This document shows positions 31,151 through 43,299 of a stretch of DNA of 64,000 nt, piece by piece. The stretch is taken from positions 47,501 to 111,500 of the forward strand of contig CAUYUJ010016304.1 in assembly GCA_963575745.1 (NCBI GenBank). Direction: 5' to 3'. Numbering within the stretch: the stretch's first letter is position 1; each line of letters opens with the position of its first letter. Under the pieces are notes generated by a model that worked only from the letters and a program-made list of their open reading frames with translations, did not search any database and was not told the origin of the DNA. Source of the stretch: Prorocentrum cordatum. Lineage: Eukaryota; Sar; Dinophyceae; Prorocentrales; Prorocentraceae. The position numbers were made by a program, and so were the translations under genes.

Positions 31151-32024
31151 CTCTGCGGGGCCAGCTTATCCTCCCCAGTGGTTACGGTTCGCGGTCCCGG
31201 GGCCCGAAACATGCCCCCAGCGGCGCACACATTCGAAAATTCGAAACATAACACACCGATCTTGATCTGTTCCGAACTGCCGTCTGTCTTGCATCTCGGG
31301 GGGGGCACGGTCCGCACCATCGCGCCGCTGTCCGCGTCGAGCGTCGAAACCATTACGAATCCTCGTCGATTCCGTGTCGAATCCACGTCGGGTCCGCACC
31401 GAATCCACGCCAGCTACACCTCAGTTGATCGGGCAGGCAAGGTTCCCCGCGACAGCACACTGTCTGCGCATCAAGGATGTGTCCTGATGCACACCGATAT
31501 CACATATCTTGGGAGCCCGAGCCATGGTCCAAGTTGCACGTTTGCATGCTTCGGGCTGGCCCAGAGAAGCCTTCCCTTCGAAAATCCCGCCCTGCTCTGT
31601 GGGAGCCCCAGCTAAGGTGACGGTGGGCCCGTTCGCATTATACCCGCAGAACTATCAACCCGAATGTCCAAGCGCATCATCCTTGTGTCCTCCAAGCTGA
31701 GGAGGGTGGAGGGGGCGGGAGAGAAAGGACGGGAGAACACGGGGATAGGGGAGAGGCCGTCAGGGAAGTCAAATAGGGAGGAGGGGGGGGGGGGGCAGAG
31801 CAGGGAACGCAGAGAGGAGAGGAAGCAGAACAAGAACAGCGAAAGGAAGGGGGTGCGGGAAGGACCGCGCGGAAGGTGCCCCTGGGGAGCGCAGAAGCCA
31901 CCCCAACCCCCCCCGGGAGAACGTCGGCCACGCTGGGACTTGCACCCCTTGGGTGGGGATGGATGCTGTCCTCCTCTGGCCTCGCACCACCCATCCCCAC
32001 GTAGAGGGGGTACGCTGGGAGACC
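31151..32024. other. no gene recognised
   Basis: Unique sequence. CGAATCC(A/T)CGTCG-like short repeats at 31350-31405. Confidence 0.4.
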
Positions 32025-32215
32025 GAGCGTACACGTCGGTCGGAAAAGAAGTGAAAACATCAAGTAGGAAGGCGGATCGAGTAGATTGGGTTCAGGCCCT
32101 CCCCAGGATAATAACAGAACACAGCAAGAGCAGATCGAGTCTGGAAGGAGGAGGGCTCTTGAGGCAGACTGGGATCTGAGAATCCAGCAGCGCCTACTTT
32201 CAACGACCGACGAGT
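32025..32215. mobile_element. F11 inverted-repeat element, copy 2
   Basis: CGTCGGTCGGAAAAGAAGTG at the left, GCCTACTTTCAACGACCGAC at the right, with CAAGTAGGAAGGCGGATCGA shared with copy 1. It abuts F2 at 32241. Confidence 0.65.
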
Positions 32216-32240
32216 ACCCTGTCCCAGTCGGGATTACGTA

Positions 32241-32436
32241 GAGGAAGAAACAACGGCATAAGCATAAACTGTTGCTGCTCTGCGCTGCGCGGATTTCTTG
32301 GATCTGAGCTGGACACCCCTCCCTGGCGCGCGGAGCGCGCCAAGGGCGGCGCCGGAGGCGCCGCCAGGGGGGGCCCGGCGCGGATCCAAGAAGTCCGCGC
32401 GGAGCGCCAAAAATTCATGTTTGTGCCGTGTCTCTG
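32241..32436. mobile_element. F2 foldback element, copy 3
   Basis: Outer arms GAAGAAACAACGGCATAAGC and TCATGTTTGTGCCGTGTCTC. Inner arms GCGCGGATTTCTTGGATC and GATCCAAGAAGTCCGCGC. It abuts an exon-like block (32445-32600) on one side and F11 on the other. Confidence 0.7.
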
Positions 32437-32444
32437 ACTCGATT

Positions 32445-32600
32445 CAGATGTTGCCGAGGGGGGCGAGCGCGTGCCTCCTCCAGCACCTTGTGGAACGTGG
32501 GCAGGCCTTTGTACTGGCGCAGGAACGGCGCGCAGCAGCAGTAGGCCTCGCGCGGCGGGCGCATCCTCCGTCCGTCCCTCCCCCATCGCCCCTTCCGTCC
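32445..32600 (-). CDS. exon-like block ending at F2
   Basis: The minus frame reads MRPPREAYCCAPFLRQYKGL then PTFHKVLEEARARPPRQHLN, with balanced composition. It ends where F2 (32241-32436) begins, and F3 (32628) lies just upstream. Both boundaries are therefore repeat elements, as in genes B and C. The continuation beyond F2 was not found (possible tiny piece RNPDWDR at 32216-32240). Unknown function. Confidence 0.4.
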
Positions 32601-32627
32601 GTGCTGGGATTTGTGGGAGGCAACTAC

Positions 32628-32832
32628 TGTTGGCGGCGAGCGGGGGGGTAAGTGAGAAGGGGCGGGCCTTCTTGGAAGGCTCGGAAATCCCCAGGGCTTC
32701 TGCGAAGTTTTCTGAGCCTTCGCCGAAGGCACAAAAGACTTCTCAGAAGGCGCGAGGGCTTCTGAGAAGCCCCGCCGCCTTCTGAGAAGGCCTTCTCCTT
32801 CTCACTCCCCCCCCCCCCCTCGCTCGCCTCCG
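32628..32832. mobile_element. F3 element, copy 4
   Basis: TGGCGGCGAGCGGGGGGGTA and CCCCTCGCTCGCCTCCGA are the inverted ends. The interior has GAGAAGGGGCGGGCCTTCTT and TTCTGAGAAGGCCTTCTCC. Confidence 0.65.
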
Positions 32833-33299
32833 ATACTGGGAGGTCGGAAGGAGCAAGGAGGATCAAGCCCCCTTCGGGGGGCTTCTGCGCCAGATCAGGC
32901 CGCGGACTAAATGGGATTGAGCCGAATGAAGCGGGATTAAGCCCGATAAGCAGGATTGAGCAAGATTTCGGACCAGGGCAAAGTCAGACTTTGGCCTCCA
33001 AGGAATTGCATCCGAAAGATGTAAGCCTCGTCCCAAAAGGAAAGACCTTCTGGACTCCAAGCGCACGTCACAATTGCCTAACGACTCGAGGTCACTGTTG
33101 AGGCCAGCGGGTGCCCTCGGAAGCCTCTGGGGAAGTCTGGGGACCTCAAGCGACGTCATGGGTCAGGATCCGTGGCAGAATCAGGTGTGCCGCTGTCCCT
33201 TCTCGCACCCCCTCCCTGCTGGTGGTGCCGTCGCTACTCACAGGACCCTCTTCCTGCCCTCGAAAGACACATGAACTACAGTCGAACCTAGGCCAGAAG
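32833..33299. other. no gene recognised
   Basis: GGATTGAGC/GGATTAAGC short repeats at 32905-32970, otherwise unique. Confidence 0.4.
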
Positions 33300-33465
33300 A
33301 ACGTCCCTCAAGAACATGAGACCCTCTGTCGGCCAAAACAAACAGAACATCCAAGAGTGCCCTCACCAGGGTGCACAAAAACATCCAACAAACACGAAGA
33401 ACACTAGGGTACCCCCCCCCCCCGAACCGACCTCGATCTTATGCCTCGGTCCGACTGCACACTGC
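33300..33465. repeat. F10 dispersed repeat, copy 2
   Basis: ACATGAGACCCTCTGTCGGC, GAACATCCAAGAGTGCCCTC, ACTAGGGTACCCCC then CGAACCGACCTCGATCTTAT. Same order as copy 1. Confidence 0.65.
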
Positions 33466-34789
33466 AGGGCCATCCATCCTCAGTAGTAGGCTTTCTCAAA
33501 TTCTGGAATTAGACATTTGGCCGAAGGGTGGTGGAGGGGGGGTCTGGGTCTGGGCCGGTGTTCAGTCGATCTGCCTCCACCAGTCGCGCAGGCAGACTGG
33601 GGCGATGGACCCCGACCAGTCGCCCAAAGCAGCCGCCCAAAGCAGCCAAGATCTGGTCCGTGGGGGGGGGGAGGTGGCGGGGGCCCGCGCCCGTCGGCGA
33701 AATAATGCACAAGGAGACACCGACGTGCAGGCGCCAGGAGAAGTGGCTCTTCGGATACCGACTTTCGAGCCAGTCAGCCATGGCCCCGTAATGTCTTTGC
33801 AATTCACATGGCGGTGACTGCACCACATCGCGCCGCGCAGCACCGCCTTGCCATGCGGCAGGCTCGCTTGCACGCTGGCTTCTGACACTACGTGGATCGA
33901 TCGGTCACACTTGAACGATCGCGGCTTCCCGATCGCACACGATTGTTCGACATCAGGCGATTATGGGCTACCAGCAGCGCTCAACCTTGAACGCCAGCGC
34001 TGTGGTCGCCGCCGCGTCGACACGACACGCACCCATCGCACACCGGCACATGGCGCCGCGTCTTGCTGAAGCGGGCGTTGCATTACATGTACCTCCTCGC
34101 GCTGTCTGGGTGACCTTGAAGCGGGGACTCGGCCGCCAGTAGCGCGTGAAGCGTGGCTTCAGACCACCCCTACCAGGAATTCGGCGCGCCTCTGCGAAGC
34201 CCCCTATCGGTACTGCCCCGCGGCGTGCACGACATGAAGAGACGGTATTACACAGCGCTACAAGCAGCTGCATAGGGTTGGGCGCTTCGCCAGGCTATTT
34301 ATGGCCTGGTCCCTCTGCCCGCTCTTCTCATGCTGGCATTGGCGGGCTTTTGCGCGAAATGAACCAGAGATGCAATACATTGGGCATACACGAACATGCT
34401 CACACCCTCCCGTTGCACATTCACGTCGTGTGCACACACGCACGCACGCACAACACCCACACATACATACACACACACACACACTCAGACACATACACGC
34501 TCGACAGCGTATGTGCATATACCTGATGTGATGCATGTACTCACTACGCACATACTGAATACATACTATGCGCTGAATAGTTCCCGCATATAGCGGGGTA
34601 CACTGTGGTCCAATATGGTCCCGACTGCCAGATTACCCATGTACGTACACAGCCCGCCCAAGACGCATGGCAAGACCCTGGAGCGTGTCCGCGTGTGTCC
34701 GCATTCCGCTGACCTCGCAGGGGCTCACGCAAGCGGCAGCACCTGCGCAGTTGGCATCTCTCCAGGAGGTGAGGTTTCAGTTGGATGGG
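33466..34789. other. mostly unique; CA tract
   Basis: ACACACACGCACGC/ACACAC at 34430-34495. No supported exon. Confidence 0.45.
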
Positions 34790-36610
34790 GTCTCGGACGC
34801 GTGACTGGGGTGCCGAAATGGGCGCAGTCACACATGCGATTCCTACCACTGGGGCCTTCGGTGGAACTTCCTATTGCGGCCACGAAACGTGTGAGAGGTG
34901 TGCCGACATGGGCGCGGTCACGTATGCGATTCCTGCCACGAGGGCCTTCGGTGGACCTCCCCATGGTGCCACCAAAAGTGGGGGGGTCCGACATGGGCGC
35001 GGTCACACATGTGGGCCGTGACACTGGGGCCTTCGGTAGAGCTCCCTGTAGGGCCACAAAACGTGCGACTGGGTGCGACGAAATGGGTGCAGGGATCGTA
35101 TGTAATACCACGCGTTTGGGGTTAATTGATGAAGATCCCTGTGGGGCTGCGAAACGTGTGAGAAGTGTGCCAGAATGGGAAGGGAAACGCATACAATACG
35201 ACACTTTAGGGGGCCTTGTGTGGAACCTTCTGTGGAGCCACGACGCGTGTGACGGGTATGCCGGAATGAGTGGGGAACTGCATGCAACACCACGATTTTG
35301 AGGCCTTCGGTGGAGATCCCCACAGGGGCACGAAACGTTTGAATGTCGTGCTGGTATGGGCACGCTCACGCATGCGACTCCTGATGCTGGAACCTTGTGG
35401 AACACCATATTGGGGCCACGAATCGTGTGAGGGGTGTGCCGACATGGGCGCGGTCACGTATGCGATTTCTGCCGCTAATTAGGGCCTTCGGTGGACCTCC
35501 CTGTGGGGCCACCAAACGTGCGGGGCCCTGAAATGGGCGCTGTCACGCACGTGGGCCCTGCCACTGGGGCCTTCGGTAGAGCTCCCTGTAAGGCCACGAA
35601 ACATGCGAATGGGTGCGCCGAAAAGGGCGCGGAGACCGCATGTAATACCACACGTTTGGGGTAGATAGAGGTCCTGCGGGGCCGCGAAACGTGTGGGAAG
35701 GCGTGCCGGGCTGGGCGGGGAACCGTATGCAATACGACACCTTGGGGGCCTTGGGTGAACCATTTGTGGAGCCACGAAGTGTCTGAGGGCTATGCCAAGA
35801 ATGGATGGAGAACTGCATGCAACAACACTCTTTCGGGGCTGTCGGTGGAGCTCTCTGTGGGGCCACAAAACGTGCGAAGATATTTTCCGAAATGGGCGCG
35901 GGGGCCGCATGCAGCACCGCGCTTCTGGGACCTTGGGTACAGGTCCCTATAAGGCCTCGGGCCATGTGAGGGGGGCGGCGATATGATGGGCAGGAACGCG
36001 TGCGAACGTGGCTGCTGGGGCCAACGGTGCCGCTCCCTATCGGCCCTCGCAGCGTGTGGAAGGTGTGCCGGCATGGGCGCGGTTAAGCATGAGATTTCTG
36101 CCACTGAAGCCTGCGGTGGGACTCCTTACGGGGCCGCGAAACGTGTCAGGGTACCGAAATGGGCGCGGTCGCGCATGCGATTCGTGCCTCCCGGGCGTTC
36201 CTTCGGAAAACCTTCCCATGGGAACACGAAGCGTGTGAATGTCGTGCCGGCGTGGGCACAATCATGCATGCGATTCCTGCTGCTGGAGCTTTCGGTGTAA
36301 CATATTTTGGGGCTACGAAGCGTAAGACATCCTTGCCGACATGGGCGCGCACGCATACGATTCGTGCCGCTGGGGTCATCGGCGGAGCCCCCCATGAGGC
36401 CACGAAACATGCGGAGGGTGCGCTTACATGGGTGCGGGGACGCAAGGGGGGCCTACCGCTGGGGCCTTCGGTGGAAATCCCGATGGGGCCGCGCGAGGGG
36501 CGTGCCAACATGGGCGCGCTCACGCATACAATGCGTGCCGCAAGGCCTGCTGAACTGCCCCCTGTGGGGCCACGCAGCGTGTGAGGGGCATGGCGACGTG
36601 CGATTGCCAA
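34790..36610. repeat. 90-bp satellite, about 20 copies
   Basis: A TGCCGACATGGGCGCGGTCA-type unit recurs at 34810, 34898, 34989, 35072, 35168, 35260, 35349, 35438 and so on to about 36595, with GGGGCCTTCGGTGGA and GGGGCCACGAAACGTGTGA in each. Spacing 82-96 bases. Confidence 0.9.
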
Positions 36611-36639
36611 CGAGTACGATAACGACGACGAGAATAGTG

Positions 36640-36760
36640 ATTGCGGCGTAACGATGCTGAAGACAATCATGATGACACTGACGACGTCGATGACGATGAT
36701 GGTGATGGAGGCAGTGACGATGAAGATGCTGGCGGTGATGATGGGTGCGCCGATGATGCA
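36640..36760. repeat. GATGAC-rich tract
   Basis: GATGACACTGACGACGTCGA then GATGATGGTGATG. Start of a GAT-rich zone. Confidence 0.75.
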
Positions 36761-36881
36761 GAACCCCATACCCCTGCTAGTAATCCTGGAAGGAACATGA
36801 ACATCAGGGTTCGGAGGGTTCTCAAATCTTGAGCCCCGGCAGCTCGCGCATGCGAGCGTAGAGCTGGGGCGCCCCTCTCGA

Positions 36882-37290
36882 GGACCTCGGCGCTGACGCG
36901 ACGAACGCGGACCTGCACTTTCACGAAATCAGCGCCTCGGAACTCTTGGCCCCCGGCACCTCGACATTTATCGCCAGGAGCTTGCAGCTGGCCCTGTTCT
37001 TGCAAGCCTTTGAGCGCGCCCGGAAGCCTCTGTGGCGAACGGCGTCGAAAGGTGCGCGCGCGCTGCCTCGGCACCCCCTGAAGCAGTCCTCGTTGGGAAA
37101 ACTCATGGCGCGCGCCTGGGCCCCCGCGAGAGCGTCCTCGAGGGTCTTGTCGCCGCGGGTCCTGCGGCGCCTTGGCCTTAGCCTCGCCCTCGGCGTTGAC
37201 CGAAGCGTTGTCGCTCTCGCCCGGGAGGCGCTGGGCCCAGTCATTGCCTCGGCCGCGCGCGAAACGGACGATGATGGGCGCTCGATGGCC
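36882..37290 (+). CDS. possible exon, unknown (weak)
   Basis: The plus frame opens after a TAG at about 36863 and reads EDLGADATNADLHFHEISAS, ELLAPGTSTFIARSLQLALF and LQAFERARKPLWRTASKG. The reading frame is plausible and non-repetitive. No known motif, and the opposite strand is also open. Possible acceptor CTCGAG|GAC at 36880. Confidence 0.3.
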
Positions 37291-37547
37291 CTCGCCGCGG
37301 ATGGCATTCCTTGGCAGGGCTGGTGGCGCCGAGCTGGCGGGGGACCCTCGCGGCGGCCTGCCTGGCGTTCGCGGGCGGCGTCCTAAGGGCGTCGCTGCGC
37401 TCGCCGGCCGCGTCGGCCCCCTACTGGGACACCCTCGGGTCGGTGAAGTAAGTGTGCGGGGGCCTCGCTGTGCGCCGCGATGAGCAAGCGCGCGGCCTCC
37501 TCGACTCTCCGCCCAGCGCCCCTTCTCGCCCCGCTGCGCCGCGGCGG

Positions 37548-37551
37548 GCCC

Positions 37552-37602
<51 letters not shown>

Positions 37603-38345
37603 AATGTTGACAATGTTGTTGATGATGATGATGATGATGATGATGGTGATGGTGGTGATGATGTTGATGCCATGATGATGATGACGTTGATGATGGTGCT
37701 GATGACGCTGCTGTCGGTGCCCCGATGATGATCATCATGATGATGTTGTTGATGATCATACGATATTATGATGATGATGAAGATGATGATGATGGTGTCA
37801 CGATGGTGATGATGAGGTTGATGATGATGCTGTTGGTGATGGTGATGATGATGTGTCCCGAAGATGATGATAATGATGTTGATGACGATGATGGTGTGCC
37901 GATGATGATGATGTTGATGATGGGGATGATGGTGATGATGTGGTGATGATGATTTTGATGATGGTGATGATGTTGATGCTGATGATGGTGGTGTCCCGGT
38001 GATGTTGATGATGATGACGGTGGCGATGATGATGATGTTCCGGTGATGATGGTGTTGCTGATGATGATGCTGCTAATGATGATGATGATGGTGTCCTGGT
38101 GATGATGCTGATGTTGGTGATGTTGTTCATGGCCACGATGATGAGATGATGATGATGATGATGACGAAGGTCCGGCGATGATGATGATGGTGTCTCGATG
38201 ATGATGATGCTGATGATGATGGTGGTGACGGTGCTGGTGTCCCAATGGTGATGGTGATGGTGATGATGATGATGTTGATGATGCTGGTGATGGGGTGATG
38301 ATGATGTCCCGATGATGATGATGACGTTGATGGCGATGATGTCTC
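37548..38345. repeat. GAT/GTT microsatellite, about 0.8 kb
   Basis: (GATGAT)n with GTTGATG and GTGTCCCGATGATGATG units recurring. Confidence 0.9.
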
Positions 38346-38369
38346 ATGATGAGCGTGATAACGTTGCTT

Positions 38370-38605
38370 TGATATCGATTGTGACATCTATAGTGAGATG
38401 GATAGTTAGACCGAATGTGAGATCGCTAGTTAGACCGAATGTGAGATCGAGAGCGGGGTCGATTGTGCGATCGACAGTCAGATCGATTGTGAGATCAATC
38501 GAATGACATCGATCGAGTGAGACCGATTGTGAGATCGATCGAGTGAGATCGATCGAGCGAGACCGACAGTGAGATCGATAGCGAGACCGACCGAGTGAGA
38601 CGTTG
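38370..38605. repeat. GAGATCGAT-rich repeat
   Basis: GTGAGATCGATCGAGTGAGA-type units. Early part has a 24-base unit (ATGTGAGATCG(C/A)TAGTTAGACCGA). Confidence 0.8.
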
Positions 38606-41200
38606 GTTCCCCCCCCTGAACCTCCTCATCAACCGAAGGGTGGTCGCGTGGGTATATATGTGTATATATATATGTATGTATATATAAATGTATGTATATA
38701 TATATATATGCACGTGTCGCTTCTGTTCCAAATGGTCCGCCCGCGCGAACTGGAACTCCGCCATGGACGCATCCCAATCGCGGTTTCTCGGGCGACTCCG
38801 CGCAAGGTTGATTTTCGCGCGCGCCCCTCGCGAAGCCGCCCCGGGATGATTCGCGGCTTCCCTCGCGGCCGCCGAAGACTCGACGACGCAGGGCGCCCTG
38901 CGGCCCGCGGAGCGTCGCGAACTGGTCGCGTCGAAGCGCCCACCCCCCGGCACCCCCGAACAAGCTATCGCGCGCGGGGCCGTCGCAGACCACGGGCCTG
39001 TCTCGAGGCGCACTGCGATGACACAACGCGGCGCGCCGACGAAACCGCGTCTTCCAGGCCTGCGAGATCCGAGGCCCCATAACAATATCGCCCCCGCCGC
39101 TCCCCCCCCCCCCAGGATCCTGAGGTGAAGAAGCGTCGACTCGGAATTATTGGATTTGTCGTTTCCGGGCACCCCCCCCCGAACTCCGCGCCCACGGCGC
39201 TCGCGCCGCTTCGCGAAGGCATCGATGAGGCCGCGCAGCCTCGAGATGATCAGAACAGGAACTGCTGGGGCGCCCCGGGCTAGCGATCGCGCGCGTAGAA
39301 TCGGCGCAAAACAAAGCATAGCACCCAGGGAGACCGTCGCCTCCACCCCGCCCGCCCCCCCAACATCCCGCCGAGAGAATCGTCGGAACGCCGCGCTTAA
39401 CTCCAGCCTCGGCTGCGCCTGCGCGGACAGCGCGGTCGCAGGCCTTTGAAATAAAGATCTCCGGCGAGAGAAAAGAAGCGGCGCCCCGGGCCCCGCTGGC
39501 CGCCATTCTCCACGAGCTGTCTCACATGGGCAATTTCTTATACGCGGGAACCTGAACTGAAAGCGAACTGCAACCTGGGGCGCGCGCCTGGGCGCGAGCG
39601 GCAGAAGGAAGCGGGGGCGGCGCCGCCTGTTGGCCGCGGGGGGCAACGCGATCGGACGGAGTTGTCCGACGCTACCGCTGCTGCGCAAGCCGGCATCTGT
39701 AATCAAATTAACGCGATGGATCCCCAGACATTGCCTTCGCCCCCTCCGTTGGAATTCAGCAAGCGGCCCATGAAATCTCGGCGGCGCATTCCAGCGCCTG
39801 CCCCGGCAATGCGCAGGGCATCTCCACCGCTGCCCCACCTAGACCACTGCTTCCCCGCGCTCATCCGTGGAAGCCCACCCCCCGCCCAGCCGCGGCCCAG
39901 GCGTCGAACGACGTCGAGGGCCGCGGGGCCCCAATGAGAGTGGATCAGCGCGGGCCCCGCGCGTCCAGGCCGCTCATCAATCGGACCGAGGGCGTCTACC
40001 ATTCGGGGGCCGTGGAGAGTTCCCGAAAAGGTCTGCGTTGAAGGAGGTCAGCGTTTGGGCTTTTTCGCGCGTCGCCCCCGGCGCCCCCGTCGCGTCGTCG
40101 CCCGGGGCCATCTGAGGGCACCCGCTCGGGGTCTGGCTTAGGGATCAGCTGGGGGCTTCGTGTTCGTGTTTTCGTGGGTCTTTGCTGTCGCTCGCATGCT
40201 GGTGCGTCGCGCACGGTAAAGGTCCTTTGCTGGGGCCGCTCAAGTCTGGCCCCTGGATTCTTCGCGAAGCTGGCGCAGCAGGAATCGCGCCGTCTGCAGC
40301 AGCGGCCCCGACTCCGAGACCACGCCAGTAGACGCGCGGGGGCGCCCGCGGCCGCGTCAAGTTGCCGCGCTGGCGACAACGCCCGCGAACTGGGGCAGCG
40401 ACGGGAAGTCGGCGCCGCTCGGGCCCGACCGCGGCAGCGGCGCGCCCGCGGACTCCTCGGAAAGGCCCCCCTGGAGATGCCCCGGGCAGCTCGCGCTCAG
40501 CGCTCTGCGCTGCCATCTGCTCGCGCGAAGGAAGACGCGGCAGCCGGGGCCACCCCGGCAGCCGAAAACAAAAACATCTCGGAACCAATAAACTTGGCGA
40601 GGGCACTGCCGTCTAGGTTCATCCGCTAGTTGGTCGGCGTCTTGTCTGGCGAGAGAACCTGCGAAATCTCTTCCTACGTTTCCCGGCTGGCGGGCATTGT
40701 CCCGAACGATCTCGAGTCTGCAATGTCCTAGCCCGATGTGCTAGATGTCGAAATAGGCGCGTTAGTAGGGCGCCCTCTCTCGGTCGCGTCGCTCCCTCGG
40801 CTAACTGCTTGCGCCATATTTCGCGTCGATGCGCAAGGCGATGGGGTCGCCGATGGGAACCGTGAACTTGCTCGATCAAGGTCGACTCCGAGTTCCAGAA
40901 AGCATCGAGGGGCCCATCTTGACCCGTCCTTGTTTCAGAGGCCAGACGCAGAATTCGATGATCGCGGTGATTTCGGCGGCGCCATTTGTCTTCCTGACGA
41001 CCCCTGGGAATGGCGCGCGCTTCGGATCGTTCGTCGGGGCGCCGCGCGCCCTGACCAAAGACTCCTGCCTAGACGCCGGCGCGCCGCGTCCAGGCGGGGG
41101 CGCAGGAAGAACCCCTATCCCGCTTTCGGTTGGGCCCCCCTGGGAATACTGCGCCCCTCGATGCAGAATGCCGCCGGACCAGATGGGCCAACTCCAGGGG
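38606..41200. other. GC-rich stretch, possible decayed LINE reverse-transcriptase region
   Basis: Lies downstream of the endonuclease remnant on the minus strand. Short open stretches in changing frames (for example WRKQLAEGATRPREGALLTR near 40800) could be LINE debris. No YxDD-type motif was found. It contains an AT/TG microsatellite at 38643-38710. No other gene was recognised. Confidence 0.35.
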
Positions 41201-41854
41201 TCATCTTGCTTGCAAGAAGGCTTGTCCTCTAACGGCGGGGCCTCGGGCTCGTCCGGATGAGGAACGGACGTTCATCGCTTGCGCGTGCCATCGCAGCACC
41301 GATCGTCGAGACTCATTGGTACGCGGCGCGCGATGTTCCATAAAGTCCTGCATAATGACGCGCGCAGACTGGCGGTCGGAATCCTTGGCCGCCGACGCAG
41401 GCAGGGGCGCAGCGCGTGAAAAGTCGCCGTCGAAGAAATCCCGCAACGCCCCCGCAGAATCGATCTGCTGATCAGGAAGGCCATGCCCATGGTCATAATG
41501 ACATGTCCAACGTTCACAGGAAACCTCTTCCATCGCTTCCAAAGGAGACAGAGCGTGCGTTTTCACGAAATCCACGAAGTGGGGAGCCACGCCGTCGCCT
41601 TGTCTGGAGGTGGCGCGGGGGCCCACCCAAGGAGAAGCATTGCGATTGCCCGAAGAAGCGTGTGCACCCACCCCGATGGCACAGCATTGGCATGGGCGGT
41701 CTGCGATTATTTCGTTGACATCATCTGCTCTCTCATCGCATTGGTTTACATGATGACGCGGAGAAAGATGGGCGCTGATGAAGAGAATATTCTGCGACCC
41801 CCAACGTAACCGCGCAGACAAAAAAAACACACCTCTGACGGAACAAATCATCAA
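41201..41854 (-). pseudogene. non-LTR retrotransposon endonuclease remnant (APE-like)
   Basis: The minus frame has features in the order of the exonuclease-endonuclease-phosphatase fold: ILFISAHLSP, then VGPRATSRQGDGVAPHFVDF, VKTHALSPLEAME, and PDQQIDSAGALRDFF followed by KDSDRQSARVIM. In active enzymes these would be GDFN/DAN-like, TQIDY and SDH. Here several catalytic residues are replaced (QIDS, DSDR), so it is probably inactive. It follows ORF1 in the same orientation. I did not recognise a reverse transcriptase between 41200 and 38600, although the minus strand stays GC-rich and partly open. Confidence 0.55.
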
Positions 41855-42011
41855 TGCCCTCCTCCAAACAGTGCACTACAATAGCAGCCCTTCCACGCCC
41901 CACATGGGAGCCCGAGACGAAACAACTATGACCAGCGTCCACGACGCTGTGCCCGAAAGAGTCGGAGCACGCAGCCTCCTGGAGCAACGTACAACTGCAA
42001 TTCATATCCAG

Positions 42012-43050
42012 CTAAGCCCCAAACGCTTGAACTCTGATACGATGCGACGTACGACACAGAATGATGCGCACCTGCCCCTGGGCTTCCTTTGGGCCCACCC
42101 ACCAGCGGGCACTGTAACCGATGTCCCGCGGGAACTCAGCGAAGCGGATGTCTAGCGCAGGTAAGCCAGCCTCAATCGAGACCTCGAAGACCCCACACGT
42201 GCGGCCCGCCTCGTGGATCCTGATGACGTGGCCGTCTCTGGCACGGTAGCGCACGATGCCCGCGTCTTATTCATTCGGCACCGCGTTGAGCAGGTCCCCC
42301 CTCGCAGGCTGCTCGCCGAGGATGTTTTTCTTCTTCAGTTCCGCAATCAGCACGCTGCGGGCGGCCGAAATACGACGTCCCAGGACGTGCTCGCTCACAG
42401 TGTTGTCGATCAGGTGAAACAGCATCTCGCCTTGCTGTATGAACTTGTGGCCCTTGAAGGCCTTCAGAAAAGCCCACATGTCCTGAGAGGACCGAAGATC
42501 GACCATACCGAAAGAACAGGGCTTGCCTGGAGTGTAGCAATCGTCCACCACCACCACTAGGTACTCCATGTTGCTCCAAAGACGACGTGCGAGCTGTCAA
42601 GTCGGCGATCGCCCTGCCGGTGCGGTCCAGGCGGTCGTTGATGGCAGCCATCCTGGAATTAGGGGCATCTATCTTCAAGTCCATGCCTGTCTGCGTTAGA
42701 CTAATGTTCTCGACCTTTGAGCTCGTCTCGTCGAACTGTGGGCGGAGGGAGGCCGGAATGGCCTCCAGCATGGCTCGAGCTTCTCCTGGCAGACCTGCGG
42801 GTGGCGGGGGCGGAAAGACAGGCGAAGAGGGAGCGGTTCCTCCAGGCACGGCGGGAAGTCCACCAGTACCGGATGACATAGCACGAGTGGCGATTGCGCC
42901 TGCACCGAACAGAACTCCATCCTCATCAGCTCTCATCGCATTGTCGGCCTCTCCTCGGGCCTTCTTCGACGTTCTCTCGTCTCTTGTCGCAACATGAGAT
43001 GCCTCGAGAAACGTGGACATGGCGGGAACGTCATTGAATCGTACAGACAT
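42012..43050 (-). pseudogene. non-LTR retrotransposon ORF1, frameshifted
   Basis: ORF1-like coding region starting at ATG 43050 (MSVRFNDVPAMSTFLEASHV). An alanine/proline-rich segment and a coiled segment (NDRLDRTGRAIADLTARTSS) follow. The frame then breaks near 42575. The second frame reads VVVVDDCYTPGKPCSFGMVD then MWAFLKAFKGHKF, an RRM-like fold as in dinoflagellate LINE ORF1 proteins, and breaks again near 42260. The third frame (to 42012) reads VRYRARDGHVIRIHEAG. No continuous ORF remains, so the copy is dead. It lies between the spliced-leader relic and the endonuclease remnant. Confidence 0.65.
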
Positions 43051-43132
43051 AACAGAGAAACGGGCAGCGCGCGTCGTGCGGTGTAGGGAATCGTGTGGGC
43101 ACCCTGGTGCGGTACAGGCGGAGACACTTCCG

Positions 43133-43155
43133 CTTGAGCCAAAATGGGCACTCGG
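43133..43155 (-). other. relic of the dinoflagellate spliced leader
   Basis: The minus strand reads CCGAGTGCCCATTTTGGCTCAAG. The last 15 bases match the dinoflagellate spliced-leader 3' end exactly, and the 5' CCG is also kept. It sits about 80 bases upstream of the ORF1 start (43050). An encoded leader next to a coding region marks a trans-spliced mRNA that was reverse-transcribed back into the genome. Confidence 0.8.
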
Positions 43156-43189
43156 TTATGCTGATGATGCATATGCTGCTGATGCTGCC

Positions 43190-43244
<55 letters not shown>

Positions 43245-43257
43245 GTGATGGTGATGG

Positions 43258-43299
<42 letters not shown>

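Noticed and set aside
34790-36610. CRISPR-like regular array
   Set aside because: The whole 90-bp unit is repeated with gradual divergence. There is no constant repeat with unique spacers, no cas genes, and the genome is eukaryotic.
38606-41200. Reverse transcriptase of the LINE
   Set aside because: No recognisable catalytic motif in any frame that I could trust, so it is reported only as possible debris.
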